DNA from: Blakeslea trispora
Taxonomy: Eukaryota; Mucoromycota; Mucoromycetes; Mucorales; Choanephoraceae
NCBI GenBank assembly: GCA_025331445.1
Contig: JAIWNE010000122.1
Span: 1-64,000, forward strand
Length of the DNA: 64,000 nt
Direction: 5' to 3'
Shown here: piece after piece, positions 11,006-23,200 of the stretch
Layout: every line of letters begins with the position of its first letter
How positions within the stretch are numbered: position 1 is the first letter of the stretch
Notes under the pieces: generated by a model
Told to the model about the DNA's origin: nothing
The model's database searches: none
The model's input: the letters and a program-made list of their open reading frames with translations, nothing else
Translations under genes and position numbers: made by a program

Positions 11006-11503
11006 TTATGTTTTACTTGAGCTGGCAAAGCCACTGAGTGGAATTGTTTCATGAGTGTTGCTTCTTATCCCTAGTTTAGAGGCTAATCTTGCACTCATTA
11101 CTGATACGGCTGCGCCTGAATCAAGAACAGCTTCGACTGGTTGATTCTCTACAACTATTAGTACTCTACATGGTTGAGCATACTTCATGTCATTTGAGTT
11201 GTATGGATATTCAATATGACTATCTATATCGTCATCATCTTCTTCATATTCTTCACTATCTTCATATTCGTCTTCCGTTGAATCAATGTAACTATTTGAG
11301 TCGTTGCTGGTTTCATCTTCAGAGTCATCTTCGTTAGTGTAAATATTGTTGACACTCTTTTTACGTTGGTATTCTTCTTCATCTAATAGACCTGTAGTTC
11401 TCAGAGCATTTATTACCATAGGTTCATTTTGTTGGTTATTTCTATTGGGATTGCTTTTCTTCTTAGTGGTTTCCGGTAGAGATGACTTATACCCAATTAA
11501 CAT
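11006..11503 (-). CDS. Aspartic protease (retropepsin) region of Ty3/gypsy 1
   Basis: A 165-codon frame has a long acidic linker (D/E/S/Y-rich, about residues 50-100), then VEAVLDSGAAVSVMS. DSGA is the retropepsin active-site motif that would process Gag and Pol. The rest of the protease fold continues in the next frame (10979 onward, LLGRPWIKQHDIRI), so the domain is split by a frame change near 11000. Its place between Gag and RT is as expected for Ty3/gypsy. Confidence 0.8.
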   Translation of the reverse strand: MLIGYKSSLPETTKKKSNPNRNNQQNEPMVINALRTTGLLDEEEYQRKKSVNNIYTNEDDSEDETSNDSNSYIDSTEDEYEDSEEYEEDDDDIDSHIEYPYNSNDMKYAQPCRVLIVVENQPVEAVLDSGAAVSVMSARLASKLGIRSNTHETIPLSGFASSSKT

Positions 11504-11585
11504 TTTGAGCGACTCTTCGATTGGTTGCCAAATATTCAGATACAGGGATGCTTATCATCGTTCTTTTCAACTTTTCCCAGGTAGG

Positions 11586-11924
11586 TTATTCGTCTACTTG
11601 CACTTCTAATTTCCTAGGTGGATTTCTCTTCTTTTTGATCTTTATATTTTCTTGAGTAACAGGAGTAGTGAGTTGAGTTATAGGTGGAAGTGTATTTTGT
11701 TGGTAATGCATTATTGGTTGTTGATGAGATGTTGATGGTTGAGGGAAAAAAGGAGCCATGCTACCACTTGCTGTAGTTGAGGGGTGATCTTCTACTCGCC
11801 TTTCCTTTCCTTTGGGATTAGAACCTTGGGGATCGTTGCTGGTGTCAAATCTTTCTTTTCTTTTTACTGCATTTATATCTTCGTAATTTTTATAGTTTGT
11901 GTTGTTTTGGTGTGTTGAATTCAT
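11586..11924 (-). CDS. Gag-Pol linker ORF of Ty3/gypsy 1
   Basis: A 112-codon frame between gag and protease is rich in N, Q, P, S, T and K, with a basic KKKRNPPRKLEVQVDE tail. No domain is recognised. Position and composition fit a disordered spacer after nucleocapsid. It may have been continuous with gag or protease through frameshifting. It has little value as a separate gene. Confidence 0.45.
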   Translation of the reverse strand: MNSTHQNNTNYKNYEDINAVKRKERFDTSNDPQGSNPKGKERRVEDHPSTTASGSMAPFFPQPSTSHQQPIMHYQQNTLPPITQLTTPVTQENIKIKKKRNPPRKLEVQVDE

Positions 11925-12034
11925 TACTTCTACTACATTAAGTTTTGGAGTAATAGGAATATTGTTTGGTTGTGTTGCTGGACTATGGAGACTTGGTTTA
12001 ATAGTATGATGGACGTCAGTCGTCTCCTTCTCTC

Positions 12035-13009
12035 TTACTGACGCCCACTCTCTTTTCCCGTATCTCTTTCTCTGTTATTCATATTATTATTAAATGTGTT
12101 ACCCGTATTTTCATTGTTTGGGGGAGCTTGGCATAGTCTACTAGGGTGGCCAGGTTGGTTACAATTCCAACACACCAATGGACGACGATCTGGTTTTGGT
12201 TGAGGATGGTACTGCGAGTTGTATTGTCCACCCCTTTGCACAAAGTTTATGTTCAATTTGTTAATTGCGTCGATGAGTTCACTCATAGAATCAACTGTTA
12301 TTCCTGAGTTGCTGATTTCTGATCCAATAGTCGATAGCTTAGTCAATTTACTGTTGATCGAATTTCTTTCTGTTCCTATGGTAGTGGGGTCGAAATTTAC
12401 TCTTTTTTCCAGGTGAGCATACATTTCATTGGTCGATGGCTTGTATTTGAGTAATAATTTTTCAATTTCGATGGCTTGGTCGGTTACTTGTTGATAAGTT
12501 TTCAGAGTGGATCTCTCTCGAGCTAATTCATAAGCGATATGTGGCTTGATAGAAGCTATAAAGAATGATATTTTAGACTCTTCATTTTCAAGGTTTACCG
12601 CTTTAAATAGTGGATTCATTATTTCGACTATATCTCCAACATCTTGACCATCTCTCTGCTTGATAGCTTTAATCTGTTCCCAGGCTTCTACAACCTTGTT
12701 CTTCATAAATCTGTCGGTAAACTTTTGTTCAAATTCCTTCCATGTCTGGACTGATTCTTCTACTCCACTCCACCAAGTGCGTGCTTTCTTGGTCAAATTA
12801 GATGAGGCGATTGTAACAATTATATTATCATTCATTCCGGCTACTGTTTTCAATTTATTTGCTGATCGTAACCATTGTTCAGCTCTTGAAGTGTTATCGT
12901 CACCTTCGAATAACTCCAATGGTGGTAGAAATCTTAAAAAGGCTGCGTTTGATTCGTTCGTTTTTGTCTTCGGGTCGTTTAATACTTCTATTCGTCTGGA
13001 TTTTGTCAC
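12035..13009 (-). CDS. gag: Gag (capsid-nucleocapsid) of Ty3/gypsy 1
   Basis: This intact 324-codon frame lies about 150 bp inside the 5' LTR. The N-terminal two thirds resemble the retrotransposon gag capsid domain: SRAEQWLRSANKLKTVAG, ARTWWSGVEESVQTWKEF, then FTDRFMKNKVVEAWEQIK. A single CCHC knuckle follows at about residues 282-295, reading CWNCNQPGHPSRLC (CX2CX4HX4C). An N-rich tail follows. The protein would form the particle shell and bind element RNA. Nearby pol frames are broken, so Gag is the best-preserved part. Confidence 0.9.
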   Translation of the reverse strand: MTKSRRIEVLNDPKTKTNESNAAFLRFLPPLELFEGDDNTSRAEQWLRSANKLKTVAGMNDNIIVTIASSNLTKKARTWWSGVEESVQTWKEFEQKFTDRFMKNKVVEAWEQIKAIKQRDGQDVGDIVEIMNPLFKAVNLENEESKISFFIASIKPHIAYELARERSTLKTYQQVTDQAIEIEKLLLKYKPSTNEMYAHLEKRVNFDPTTIGTERNSINSKLTKLSTIGSEISNSGITVDSMSELIDAINKLNINFVQRGGQYNSQYHPQPKPDRRPLVCWNCNQPGHPSRLCQAPPNNENTGNTFNNNMNNRERDTGKESGRQ

Positions 13010-13143
13010 TTTGTTTATTTTTCTGAGGTGCCAATTCTCATGTAAAAATTTTCCTCTTGTGTAATAAAGTTTATATCTTATTGTTCAATTAAGGTTTGAC
13101 TTGTTGATCTTGTAGCACGGCAAATATGTATTTTAATTTTATT

Positions 13144-13161
13144 GTCTCGGCAGGACCTCCA
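13144..13161 (-). other. tRNA primer binding site (tRNA-Gln type)
   Basis: Minus-strand TGGAGGTCCTGCCGAGA starts one base inside the 5' LTR. Its complement, TCTCGGCAGGACCTCCA, has a CCA end and matches the T-stem/acceptor design of eukaryotic tRNA-Gln (acceptor GGTCCYR). The isoacceptor is judged from remembered tRNA sequences, not a search. Confidence 0.7.
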
Positions 13162-13162
13162 A

Positions 13163-13592
13163 TGATACGTTTGCGGTGCTTTTGTGTGAAATGTAGTGTA
13201 GCTGATAATATGTTGTAAAGTGTTCAATAGCCGAGACAGGTACTGTTGACGATACAATTGTTGACTGATAAGTTATATAATAAGGTAGTTGATTCTAGTT
13301 CTAATTCAATTCCATTTCCTGTTCTATTCAATTCCTTTTCTAATCTGTTCAGTTCTCAATTCAATTAGGTACAAATCTTCGATTTAGAATGTATAACTGT
13401 CAATATTATATAATATATCAATTAACGATTAAAAGCTTATTTATTTCAATTTTCTATTTCTTCTACATTTATGATTTTTCTTAAGTCAATTCTTATATAA
13501 TTATTTGGGTGACGTCGACGCCCGGTTACGTTCCGGTGAATGTCCGGCTCGGAATGCTACTGACGTAATTTATATAACCACGCCTCGTATCA
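13163..13592 (-). repeat. 5' LTR of Ty3/gypsy 1 (intact, 430 bp)
   Basis: It runs TGATACG...CGTATCA with 7 bp inverted ends. It aligns to the split 3' LTR (3985-4028 and 7036-7421) with few differences, which fixes the ends of element B. Confidence 0.92.
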
Positions 13593-14611
13593 GTGACAAC
13601 TCTATATCTCTCCAGTATGTTTACCTTTGATTCGAACAAGTGAAGAAAGAAGTAATGAACAAAGGAAGATAGCCGACTGTAAAAACTATCAATAAACACA
13701 AAGGAAGATATAACAATAACAAGACTTAGGCACTTGTAAGCTTCAAAGACAGAATTTGAAGGTAGTTATAAGAAAGAGAAAGAAAAACTCGATTAGGTTT
13801 ATTATGAGGCACGAAGCACTCTATTTATAATGATAGACTAATAACTTAGTCAACAAAAATAATTTCTACAATCACCAATAAAACAAATCGCAATAGTGAT
13901 TTCAGCAACATTTTCTAATATCTAGCGGAACCTTTCTTGAGAGTACTTCCAAAAATAGAGACAACGTGAACAATAGCCAAGATAAACTGTCAAATTGTAA
14001 TATTAACAATCTTCAGTGACACCGACATTGATCGCTAATTCAATAATAAATTAAACGTAGTATCATTTAAGCACAACAGAGAGATATCAGAACAATAAGA
14101 TCGGAATAACCAAAAACGAAAAAGAGAGATCCCCAACAACGATTTCTAATGGACTTGCTAGTCATACCAGAGTAACACCAGAGACAGAAATAACGCCATC
14201 AATAACAGTAGAGAGGATAGAGAAAATAAAATAATAAAAGAAATAACGGTGATTCAAAATAAAAATAAAATAAAGGAAATCAATACAATAAGAAAATAAA
14301 ATAAACAAGGAATCAAAACAAGAATAGAGTGAACAAGACAAGAAAAGAGGAACAGAGAGTAACGATTACTATAAAATAGTATATGCTTCAACAACCTAGT
14401 CATGACAACCAGAACAATACAACGAGGACTTGACTTGCAATCAATAATTAACCGGATAGTGTTTCTATTGGCTACAACTGTTGCCAGCTATTACTCCTCT
14501 CATAACGGAGTAATACAAACCAGACTTGTATCTCAAAACACCTATCCACAACACACAAGAACCAAAGCAACTTCATCATAATCACCAGTCAGCACAACCT
14601 TAGAGAACAGC
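13593..14611 (-). repeat. About 1 kb LTR-like repeat, right copy of the inverted pair
   Basis: This is the inverse of 2931-3984, including the TATA box and GTGCTTCGTGCCTC (13805-13829, minus strand). The copies differ by substitutions and small indels, more in the part next to elements A and C. I see no gene in it. Confidence 0.6.
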
Positions 14612-17604
14612 CACTACACCGAAGAGGTTGGCAAACGAACCATGATTTTTTCGGAACACACGTCTGCTTCGTACGGAACCTACTTGGCACTCCCAATTCA
14701 TTAGCCGTCGTGGAAACCTGGATTCGAAACACATCTGTTTCACACGACGGCAAATGAATTTCGATTAATGCATTCGTTACCACGACGGCAAATGAACCAC
14801 GGTTACTGCCCCAATTTCCATGACGGCAAACAGATTACGAGAACTGCCTCGTTTCCAGCGTGTGTCTCGTATCCATTGGAGCGACCTGATTGGATTACAT
14901 TGTTGAAATAGTTCTTTCAATTGGCTTCTTTTCGCAAAAATACATTCAATAATTCGTTCTGATTGGGTTCATATTCGGTATTTTTATTAAAATAGATGAT
15001 TGCAATTGGATAGAATAGGCTTCTTTACGCAAATATACTTCTTTACAATTGGACTGTTTACAGCAAATATAGAGGATTAGAGGCTTAAAAAAGTGGCTTT
15101 TTTTTATAGAAAAAAACTTTTTTTTTGATAGAAAATAATAGCTTCTTTACGGGGGAAAATACTAGGGGATTAGGCAAATAAAAAAAAAAGGCAATAATTC
15201 ATTGATGTAGAGAATATGACCAGAAAAAAACCGATAGAACTGGCAAATTGCTTCGAGAAAAAGCGATGACAAGAGCGATCAGAGTACAGGAAAGAGCAAT
15301 TCGAATTGAGACACAAACGCAACAGACAGACCATAAAAGCAGATGGAGAGAGACAGCAATTTTACATATAAAAGGCAGAAAACAAACCAAACAAGGAACA
15401 ACCGGATTTGAACTAAAACAACACCATCATTAGTTAAAAGCGAAATAACACAAAAAAAATGTCAAATGTACTTACAGACAAGCCATGATTAAAGGCAATA
15501 CGAAAGCCAGTTTACCGTGTCAAAGGAGCATGCCAGGATTTGAAAGCCTAAAAAGAAAGCAATAAGTTATACTGAAACCATAGATTCTGATATCTTACTT
15601 ACATTTAAAAAAGCCATCAACAGGGTCCTTGTAAACAATATCATTATTAAGCACAACTAGGCTCTAAATGAAAGAAGTACGTGAATAAAAAGAATTACAA
15701 CATAGATGCTTATGAATAATTACCTCAACTTATACAACAAAGTAAACACATATCAATTAATGACAAGGACTAAGTAGATGGAAGTAGATTATTAGTGGCT
15801 TGACCGAAGAAAAAAAAAAGAAAAAGACTTACCTGTATACTTTAAAAAAAAGCAATAAAAAAGAGAGAAAAAGAGAAAAGAAAGGAAAAAAGAAAAAATT
15901 CAACTTATTGACAGCTTCCTATTTGGGTCTTGTCAATAACAAAAAAAAAGAGAGAGAGAAAAATTTCACACTGACAGATTTTATTATTGAATCACCGACA
16001 CAAGAATAAAATAACCTGACTTTACTTGACCGTTAAAAAATCTATAAAAAGCGACTAAGAGAGCGCTTCAAGTGCATTATAAGCATCCGGTAATATGCCC
16101 CTTTAATATAGCCACAAACAGGCACCTCTTTTCTTTTTTTTTGTGTCGAAAAAACGACATTAGACTTGTCGACATGGGCACGTATGAGTGCACTTTAAAA
16201 AAATAAAAAATAAAGAGAAATAGCTTTATTCAATCTCAGCCTATATCACACACACTTTTTTTTTCTCTCTCTTGAATTTATTTATTTTTTTTATTACAAG
16301 TAGCCTCAACTCATACTTTATTTATCTTGCTAAAAGCAGATGAGACTTAGCGAGCTTATGTCATTTCAGCAATGCAGTATATTGAACGTAGATATTCCAA
16401 GCGTGGACTCTGGTTTGGAAGTGCAACGAAAAGAGAACAGTCAGGAAAGCTTTTAAGCTGCAATTTGACTTCAATCTAAAAATAAAGAGAATATCAGGCT
16501 GCTACTTTTTTCTTCTTCGGTACTAAGCTTGATCCTCATCATACATGCCAAGCAAAAGGTAAGTTACATTGCCGTGTTATGAATCAGCTATATCCTTTCT
16601 TTTTTTTTGTTTCGACAAGAAGTGGATTGCTTTATGAACGAGAAGCTCTTTTTCATGAATGAAAAACATCTTTACGCAATAAACAACGACTGCTTACGAG
16701 TTATTTTATGGATTACACCTTTATTTATTTTTGTCTCAGTACATGAAAGGAAAGAATGTGGGTTTTGGTACAAAATGAGCATATACAAGAGGAAAAAGAT
16801 GTAAATGGACTGTTGCAAGTACTTATTTCTTATATTTTGACCTGTTAAGCTTGTAGAAATGGAACAGAAGAAAAGGGGATTTAAAGTGCAGGCTTACCTT
16901 GAACGCACTACTGGGTAATTAGGGACATGAGACCGAGATGAGTTTGCATGTTCTTCACAAAACTCTTTTTTTTTTGCTTTTAATTTTACAAGTTGTCTTT
17001 TCTTCAAAGGTTTTATTCAAGCATATTTATACTAGTGCATTTATTCCAATGTGTTTATCTCGGTGTCTTCTGCTTTAGATGCCTTTATTTCAGTGTCTTT
17101 TTTCTCTTTTAATTTTTGAGAGTCTCTTTTTTTCAGTGGCTTAAGTTTTTTATTTCCCATTTTTAAAAAATTTCCCAATTATTTTGTGAGTCTCATTCTC
17201 AATTTATAAATCTCCCGTTTCCGAAAGTATTTTCCAATTTTTTAAGCAGTGATTTTTTAGGCCTTGATATTTTTTATAGAAAAAAAGACAAGTCAATTTA
17301 AACTCCTCAGCATTAAAAAAATCAAGTTGCTGTAAAATCTCAAGCAGAGAAATAATCACTGCCAAAAAATTTAAAGAGCGAATTTTCTTTAAGCAGGTAA
17401 AAATCTAAATGGTTATAACTTTATGAAAACAAACTCGTTTTGAATTCTGTAAGAAGTTCTGAAAGTCCAAACAATATATCTAAATATCTACCAAAAAAAG
17501 TAGCAGCGTTTATAATCAAAATCAATACTTAGAGTTTGGGGTGCACTTAAGACCATGTTAACCGTGTATGACCACCGTACGTTGGTCAAGCATTCGGTGT
17601 AGTG
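14612..17604 (-). mobile_element. CACTA-ended non-autonomous element C
   Basis: It runs from CACTACACC (14612) to GGTGTAGTG (17604), 2993 bp, with a perfect 3 bp AGC duplication at 14609-14611 and 17605-17607. The core is a close inverted copy of element A, including the spliced-looking segment (frame broken by one base). The left subterminal region repeats CGACGGCAAATGAA-like units (14712-14840), different from A and B. No transposase is encoded. It abuts the 9 kb CACTA transposon across the shared AGC. Confidence 0.85.
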
Positions 17605-17639
17605 AGCCACTCTAATCAATTTGGTGAGTATGAGATGTC

Positions 17640-17820
17640 GGTTAGACGTAGGTGAGACGGTCTCATCACCGTCTCATCACACTGTGTAAAAAAAACAAAC
17701 GCCCGTCTAATACAAAATGTGGATGAGACGTTCTCATCACGTCTCATTCACAGTGTGTGTCATATACAAGCTACCGTCTCATCCTCATTCTTTTCTTGTG
17801 GATGAGACGTCTCATACCTT
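17640..17820 (+). repeat. Left subterminal GATGAGACG repeats
   Basis: At least eight copies of GATGAGACG or its inverse CGTCTCATC lie here, some as palindromes (GAGACGGTCTC, GAGACGTCTC). The right end has three more (26565-26612). In plant CACTA elements such subterminal repeats bind TnpA; that role is inferred here. Confidence 0.75.
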
Positions 17821-18179
17821 TTGATGATTCGCCCTTCTTACAGACGAACCCTTGGCTGACCTTCCTTAAACGGACCTTTGATTTTAGTTTGTACATCCTT
17901 CGGGACATACTTCTTTTCTTTAGCCTTGTTCCACGTTACAATTTACATTCATTTGACGCTTCCTTTCCTTTTGCTATTCGCTCATCTTTCTAACGATGAT
18001 ACCTTTATTTGGATGCTTCTTTAGCTTTAGGTAGTACTAATTCTTTACTTCTTTCATTTATATGCTTAAAATAGATTTTTGCGCTTTTTTAAATGCTTTT
18101 TAATTGGGCTCTTTATTTAAAATATTGATATATATATACATCATGTACTACTAAAAACGACCATTTTACTGGCCTAGAT

Positions 18180-18519
18180 ATGACTAAAAAGAGCGGAATT
18201 GGCATGGGATGCCATGGATTTCCACCCTTACACTTACCTTCACCAGGATATCGTTTAGGGGCCAGTTTTTTAGCAAAAACGCTTGAAACGCCACACAGAG
18301 GAGCAATCTTGATCAATAGTGCAAAAAGCCTGGAAGAACAGAGAGCGAAAACAGACGCGGTACAATTCTAGAAATGAAATTGTTAGAAAGCTGATAAAAA
18401 CAATGATACGTGATATTGCTTACCAAAAATTCACCCATCAAAAGAACCCACAAAGAAAGACGTTTCCTGAAGAAGGCAATCTAAATAAAAAAAATTTTAG
18501 TCAAATGCAAAGGAGATAA
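18180..18519 (+). CDS. Small ORFs of unknown function in the CACTA transposon
   Basis: Two overlapping short frames (18180-18371 and 18319-18519) precede the TnpA-like gene. The first has mixed composition and reads like protein in places (GMGCHGFPPLHLPSPGYRLG); the second is basic. A minus frame (18316-18113) also crosses the area. These may be 5' exons of the next gene or remnants. No domain is recognised. Confidence 0.2.
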
Positions 18520-19051
18520 TTGTATGATTACGGTTAATACCAACCTCAAAACTAAAAATCAGTGGCAACACAGAGAGGTAATCTACGAAAAGTTCATGTT
18601 AATTAGATGCTTGAATGAACAGTGTAATACTAACCTCTTCCTTGAAAGATACTAGTGATAATCTAAAAAAAATACAAAGCTTAAGACTATATTATCCGTA
18701 AAAGCGAAAATAAAACTTACCACATAAAATAAAATAAAGAACGAGAGAAAAAAGGAAAAGAAAGAATAAAAAAGAAGTTGCGTTTAAGAGCGGGAAAGTG
18801 AATTCTGTTGAAGAAAAAATTTTCTCTCGGTCATACAAGCAATGTTGACATTGTGTACCCAGATTTACAAATTGGTAAGTAAGAGATCATATTTAAACTG
18901 TAACATAGCTTCCTATTTCCACTCTTCTGTTACCTTTATACATAAATCTTTTTTTCCAATAAACAACAACAACAACAGACAAGCAATTCCTATTGATGCT
19001 CCCTCTCGTTTTGCACCTCGTGTAAACAACGAGACTCGTCAGAACAACACC

Positions 19052-20194
19052 ATGTCTTTGGAATTGAGCAAGTTGAAGGCTCTCATCGCTGATACTCAAA
19101 AGAGTACAGAAGAGTTCAAGTTGGCCATACAGCAAGAAATGGCCAAGAAGGATGACCAAATCCGGGCATGACCATGCAAATGCATGAAATGGCTTTCCAG
19201 ATGCATACTATGCAGAAGGAAATGGATGGCATGAAGACCATGGCCAAGAAGATGATGGCCGGTACTTCCATCGGTCGTGCTCCAGGTAGAATTGCCAAGC
19301 ATGCGATTAGAGTAAGTCTCGAATCTTTGAAATTTTGCTTCTTGGTGTACTAACATATGATTTCGATGACACAGAGAGCCATGAAGACAGCCGAGGTAAG
19401 AGCCTTGAAGGACACCCAGTGGAACATGGGCTCCAGTCTTATGAAGGATGAGGAGAACACAAAGATTGTCAGCAGCATCGTTGCTCAACTGGCTGTTCAC
19501 CCGAAGGTGGCAGAAGTTGCTGCCCAGTTGAAATGGGGACCTGTGCAAAAGCGCAAGTACTTGATGGAAGTTGTTCGTAGTCGGTTCAACAACCTGAAGA
19601 GAAAGAACGAAGACGAGAAGAAGCCTGAAGTAGAACAGGCACAAAAAAGAATGAGAAATAACGCAAGTTCTCGTAAATCATATGTAAGTAAATTGACACA
19701 AACAGAGAATGTGAGTTTGACAGGTACTAACCTTAATGCAAAAGGTTCTTCGCAAAAGAAGAATGGCCTTCTCTATGAACATCGATGACTGTGTTGAGAA
19801 GTTTGGTCCTCAGAACGAATGCGAGCAACTTCTGTGCAGCGACATGACATCTGATCAAGAAGATGTCATTGAAAACAATGAGGAGATTACGGTGAGAAAA
19901 GCTCCCTCTTACAGAAGTACCAAGGTAGTTATAAAAGACATTTTGACCCTAGTATATGGGAGTAGTTAGAACTAATATGGTATTATCTTGTAGTGTACTA
20001 TGTTCTTCGATTACCTTGACGAATGCAGAAGAACGCAGAAAAAGAAGGGTCAATTCGGTTCTGCCAAGAAAAGCCGTATTGAAGTTGTTGATGTTGAAGC
20101 CCGTCTGCCTGTCAAGAAGCTTCCCTCTTGGGGTATTAAAGAGAATACCTTACAAGAACAGGAACCAGATTCGTTTTTGGATCTTTTATTGTAA
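19052..20194 (+). CDS. TnpA-like accessory gene of the CACTA transposon (4 coding exons)
   Basis: Coding exons are 19052-19311, 19375-19683, 19745-19924 and 19994-20194. All introns are phase 0: donors GTAAGT (twice) and GTAGTT; TACTAAC branch sites in the first two. The start in CACCATGTC is preferred because the frame upstream crosses an intron (18875-18978) out of phase. The product (about 315 aa) begins with an E/K/Q/M-rich coiled coil, has a helical basic segment (KWGPVQKRKYLMEVVRSRF, then KRKNEDEKK), an acidic region and a DSFLDLLL end. One base is missing near 19167. By position it resembles TnpA, the terminus-binding partner of Tnp2 in plant CACTA elements; no homology is claimed. It converges on the transposase gene, 28 bp apart. 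Confidence 0.6.
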
Positions 20195-20221
20195 ATAAAA
20201 TTTTGTCGTCCTGTAAATATT

Positions 20222-23200
20222 TCATCGAATTTTTCTTGGTAGATGCAAAGCTACTACTATGCTGGCAATGCCTGGATAATATAAATGCGAAGTAGAATGG
20301 ATCTTGTGTACAGGAACTATACAAAAAAAGTCATCCTCTTCGAACTGATCAATAAATGGTTGCATGCTGTCATCTGTATAGGACTGTAAATCCTCTATCC
20401 CTTCTCTAGGAAGCTTGAACCATTGTATGAAAGCAAAATAATGATCAAGTTTTTGAGGGGCTTCGCCATTTTCGTCTTCTAACAGAGGTGCATGCTTGAA
20501 AAAAAATCTAATTGCGCCAGTTCGTAACGTTGTTTCATCTAGTATGGAGTCTATTTCAGCTCCTTTCTTTCGAAATACATTGACATAAACACCACTGTTA
20601 CTGCCTGTCAGTTGAGATGAATAATTGTATCCTAAAAGGTCGATGGATTTAAATTTTTGCACATCGTTTGAAGACGTAAATCCCTCATATGCAAGTGTGT
20701 AATAATCCAAAAGACATGCATATTCATTCTCTGAAAGACGACTGTGTTTAGAAGACGCCCATCTGATGGATCTGTAGCTTTCTGGAGGCATTTCTTCATA
20801 TCCAAAAGGATCGCCGTTGATTGACGAGAATCCAACAAAATCACAAAACATAGATGCAGCTGCTTGCGCCTGTTGTTCTTCATCTAATTCAGTAATTCTC
20901 TGGTCATTGTCTGAGGCTGTAATACTGTTCATGTTGTTTGATGGGTTTTTAGGTTCTGAAATCCAAAAAGTTTTGTTTTAAAAATAAAATCGGAAATGAG
21001 GAAAAGAGGAAAAAGAATTGTGTTTAAAACACTTGCTCATTCAACCACCTCTATCTGTAACTTATTTCAGTTCCGTCAGTGGTGATACAAACCAAATATC
21101 TATTGCTTTTTGTCGTCATATTGTAATGAGCATCACTGACATTAAGAAATTTGGAATGACTTGGATTCTGATAAAGATAATAAACACAATCATACATGAA
21201 GCGCACATTAACATTATGGGTAACGATTACTTTTTTTAAATACTAGGGATTCTTTTTTAAAAGACCCTTTTTTTGTGTACCAAAGAATTTATTTGAAAAA
21301 AAGGAGATACAAGAAAAAGCGGATGTGGAAAAAAAATAAAAATAAAGGAAAAAAAAGAAATCTAAAGAAAGAAAAGAAGGTCAGAAACAAGACAAAAAAA
21401 ATGGTAATCAGTTGGAACTGTTGTGTGAAAGAAAATCAAAATCTTCAGAGAAGATGATTGATTGCATTTTTTCATATACGTTTTTTCAAGACCTTGTCGG
21501 TGGTTGGTACGGATTCTTTTTACAAACATGTTGTTTCGTTCAAAATTGAACCCCCAGAAGCAAGAAACAGGACCCCACTTTCGCATTGAGTCGCGAAGAT
21601 GCAACATGAAATGGAAGTTAGGGGTAACTAAGTCATGAGAGTATAACCTCTCGTACCCCACAGCAAAAGCAAGCAAATAGTTGTGAACAACTTGTATATC
21701 TTGAATAGCTATGCTATCACCTTCCAGGATTTTGAATGCCTTGATCAGATTCATCACCACAGCATATTCATCTTCTTGGACCACTCCTTTGAGCACCAAA
21801 GAAGCAACACCAACCACAAAGTCCTTAAACTCCACTGCCTTGACATTGTGGAACCCATTGTCACCGATCTTATTCGAGAGAGGGCCGCAAGAGTGATCTG
21901 GGTTGAAGATCATCTTCTTCATCTTCTGTTGGATGACTTCGTACGAAGTCAAGGGTATCATGGCTGAAATGCATCGTTTGGCAATGCCCAAGTACAAACA
22001 ATGCATTGGTTCCAAGGCAACCAGATCGTAGCTAAAGTAAGGTAATTCGTAAAGAATGGAGTACCTTGATCCAGTTGCCTTTTCAACTTCCTTTCTTCTT
22101 ACACCAGAGGATGCACGTAACCAATCCTCAGAAGCTTGGCGAGTGGCATCGGGATTTTTTCTGGGCCAACTGTCACAGTTCCAGTTACAGTAGTTATGTC
22201 TACTGACACCACCAGGAAGAGAAGGAAAAACAAGATCACACATGTGGCAAGCACGATGACCGTTGTATGACAGGCTACCAATTAGTTTCTTTGTTGCCGG
22301 TAAATCACAACTGATTAAGGAGATGGCTGCTCGGACTTTGTTGTAAACAACTTTGCCATCGAGCAAGGTGACTGGCATATCTACACCTCTCATCAACACC
22401 AAGAGCTCATTCACCAAAGGCCGAAGATAGTGATTGATGGCAGTAGTACTAGGCTCACTAGGGCCGGGGATCACACCAACCAAGATCATGTTTTTCTTTA
22501 AATCGCGGCCGTCCTTCTTTGGCAAGTTAAGTATGGACATGTAGATACAGCCCACACTGTAACTGTGCTCAAAGGGACTGAACCAATCGATGTTAAGAGC
22601 CAGTTGCAAGTTGTAGTTAGACTCATGGGCAAAGGGAACCGCATCAGTGGGCAAGGCCTTGAAAGTGTTGAACATGCTGGCATCTTGCAAGTCCAAATAG
22701 TAACCTTCCAGAGTGCGACGGTGTTTCCACTGGGCAAGTTGGTCAGCAAAACCTCGTCTTCTAAAGAATTTTTTGAGAGTAGCCTCGACAGAGCAGTAGG
22801 CATACTCCATCTGAACAGACAAAGTTGCAGGAACACGGTTGTTCAACGCCAAGAGATTTCCAGTACAGTAGAAGGAGGCATGTTTGGGATGAATATGGCA
22901 TTGGCCATGGGCTTGTCACAGATGACTGCACCATCCGTTTTTTCATGCAAAGCATGACACTTTGGACAAACAACATAACCTTGACACCCTCCGTACTACC
23001 ATTGAGTAGAGCAGTACGATTCAAGAAGGTAGGCACACGCTTAGGGAAACGGAAGGAGTCGCCAGTTTCCTCCATGACTTGATTCAAGCATTCCATAACA
23101 TACTCAGTGCCTTCGTGAGTGGTGTACTTGTTGTGAAGCTTGACAACCATAGCAAAGAGAATCTTAGCTGCTGCTGAAGAAGGAACTTTGCCTATAATAG

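Larger units (their letters stand above)
3985..13592 (-). mobile_element. Ty3/gypsy LTR retrotransposon 1 (decayed, with nested element B)
   Basis: The element is read on the minus strand: 5' LTR 13163-13592, primer site, gag, a linker ORF, protease, RT-RNase H, T-rich spacer, integrase, polypurine tract, then the 3' LTR split by element B. Domain order PR-RT-RH-IN is the Ty3/gypsy (Metaviridae) order. LTR ends are TGATACG...CGTATCA. Without element B it is about 6.6 kb. Frameshifts in RT, before RNase H and in the integrase N-terminus show it is not autonomous. Flanks (CATTT left, GTGAC right) do not form a target duplication. Instead the flanks are inverted copies of each other. Confidence 0.9.

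Noticed and set aside
19159..19644. Minus-strand 182-codon ORF opposite the TnpA-like gene
   Set aside because: Antisense shadow; the plus strand has consistent phase-0 splice sites across the same area.
21683..21967. Plus-strand ORFs antisense to the CACTA transposase
   Set aside because: Shadows of the transposase coding frame.
22099..22836. Other minus-strand frames within the transposase exon
   Set aside because: They overlap the Tnp2 core in another frame and have no recognised motif.
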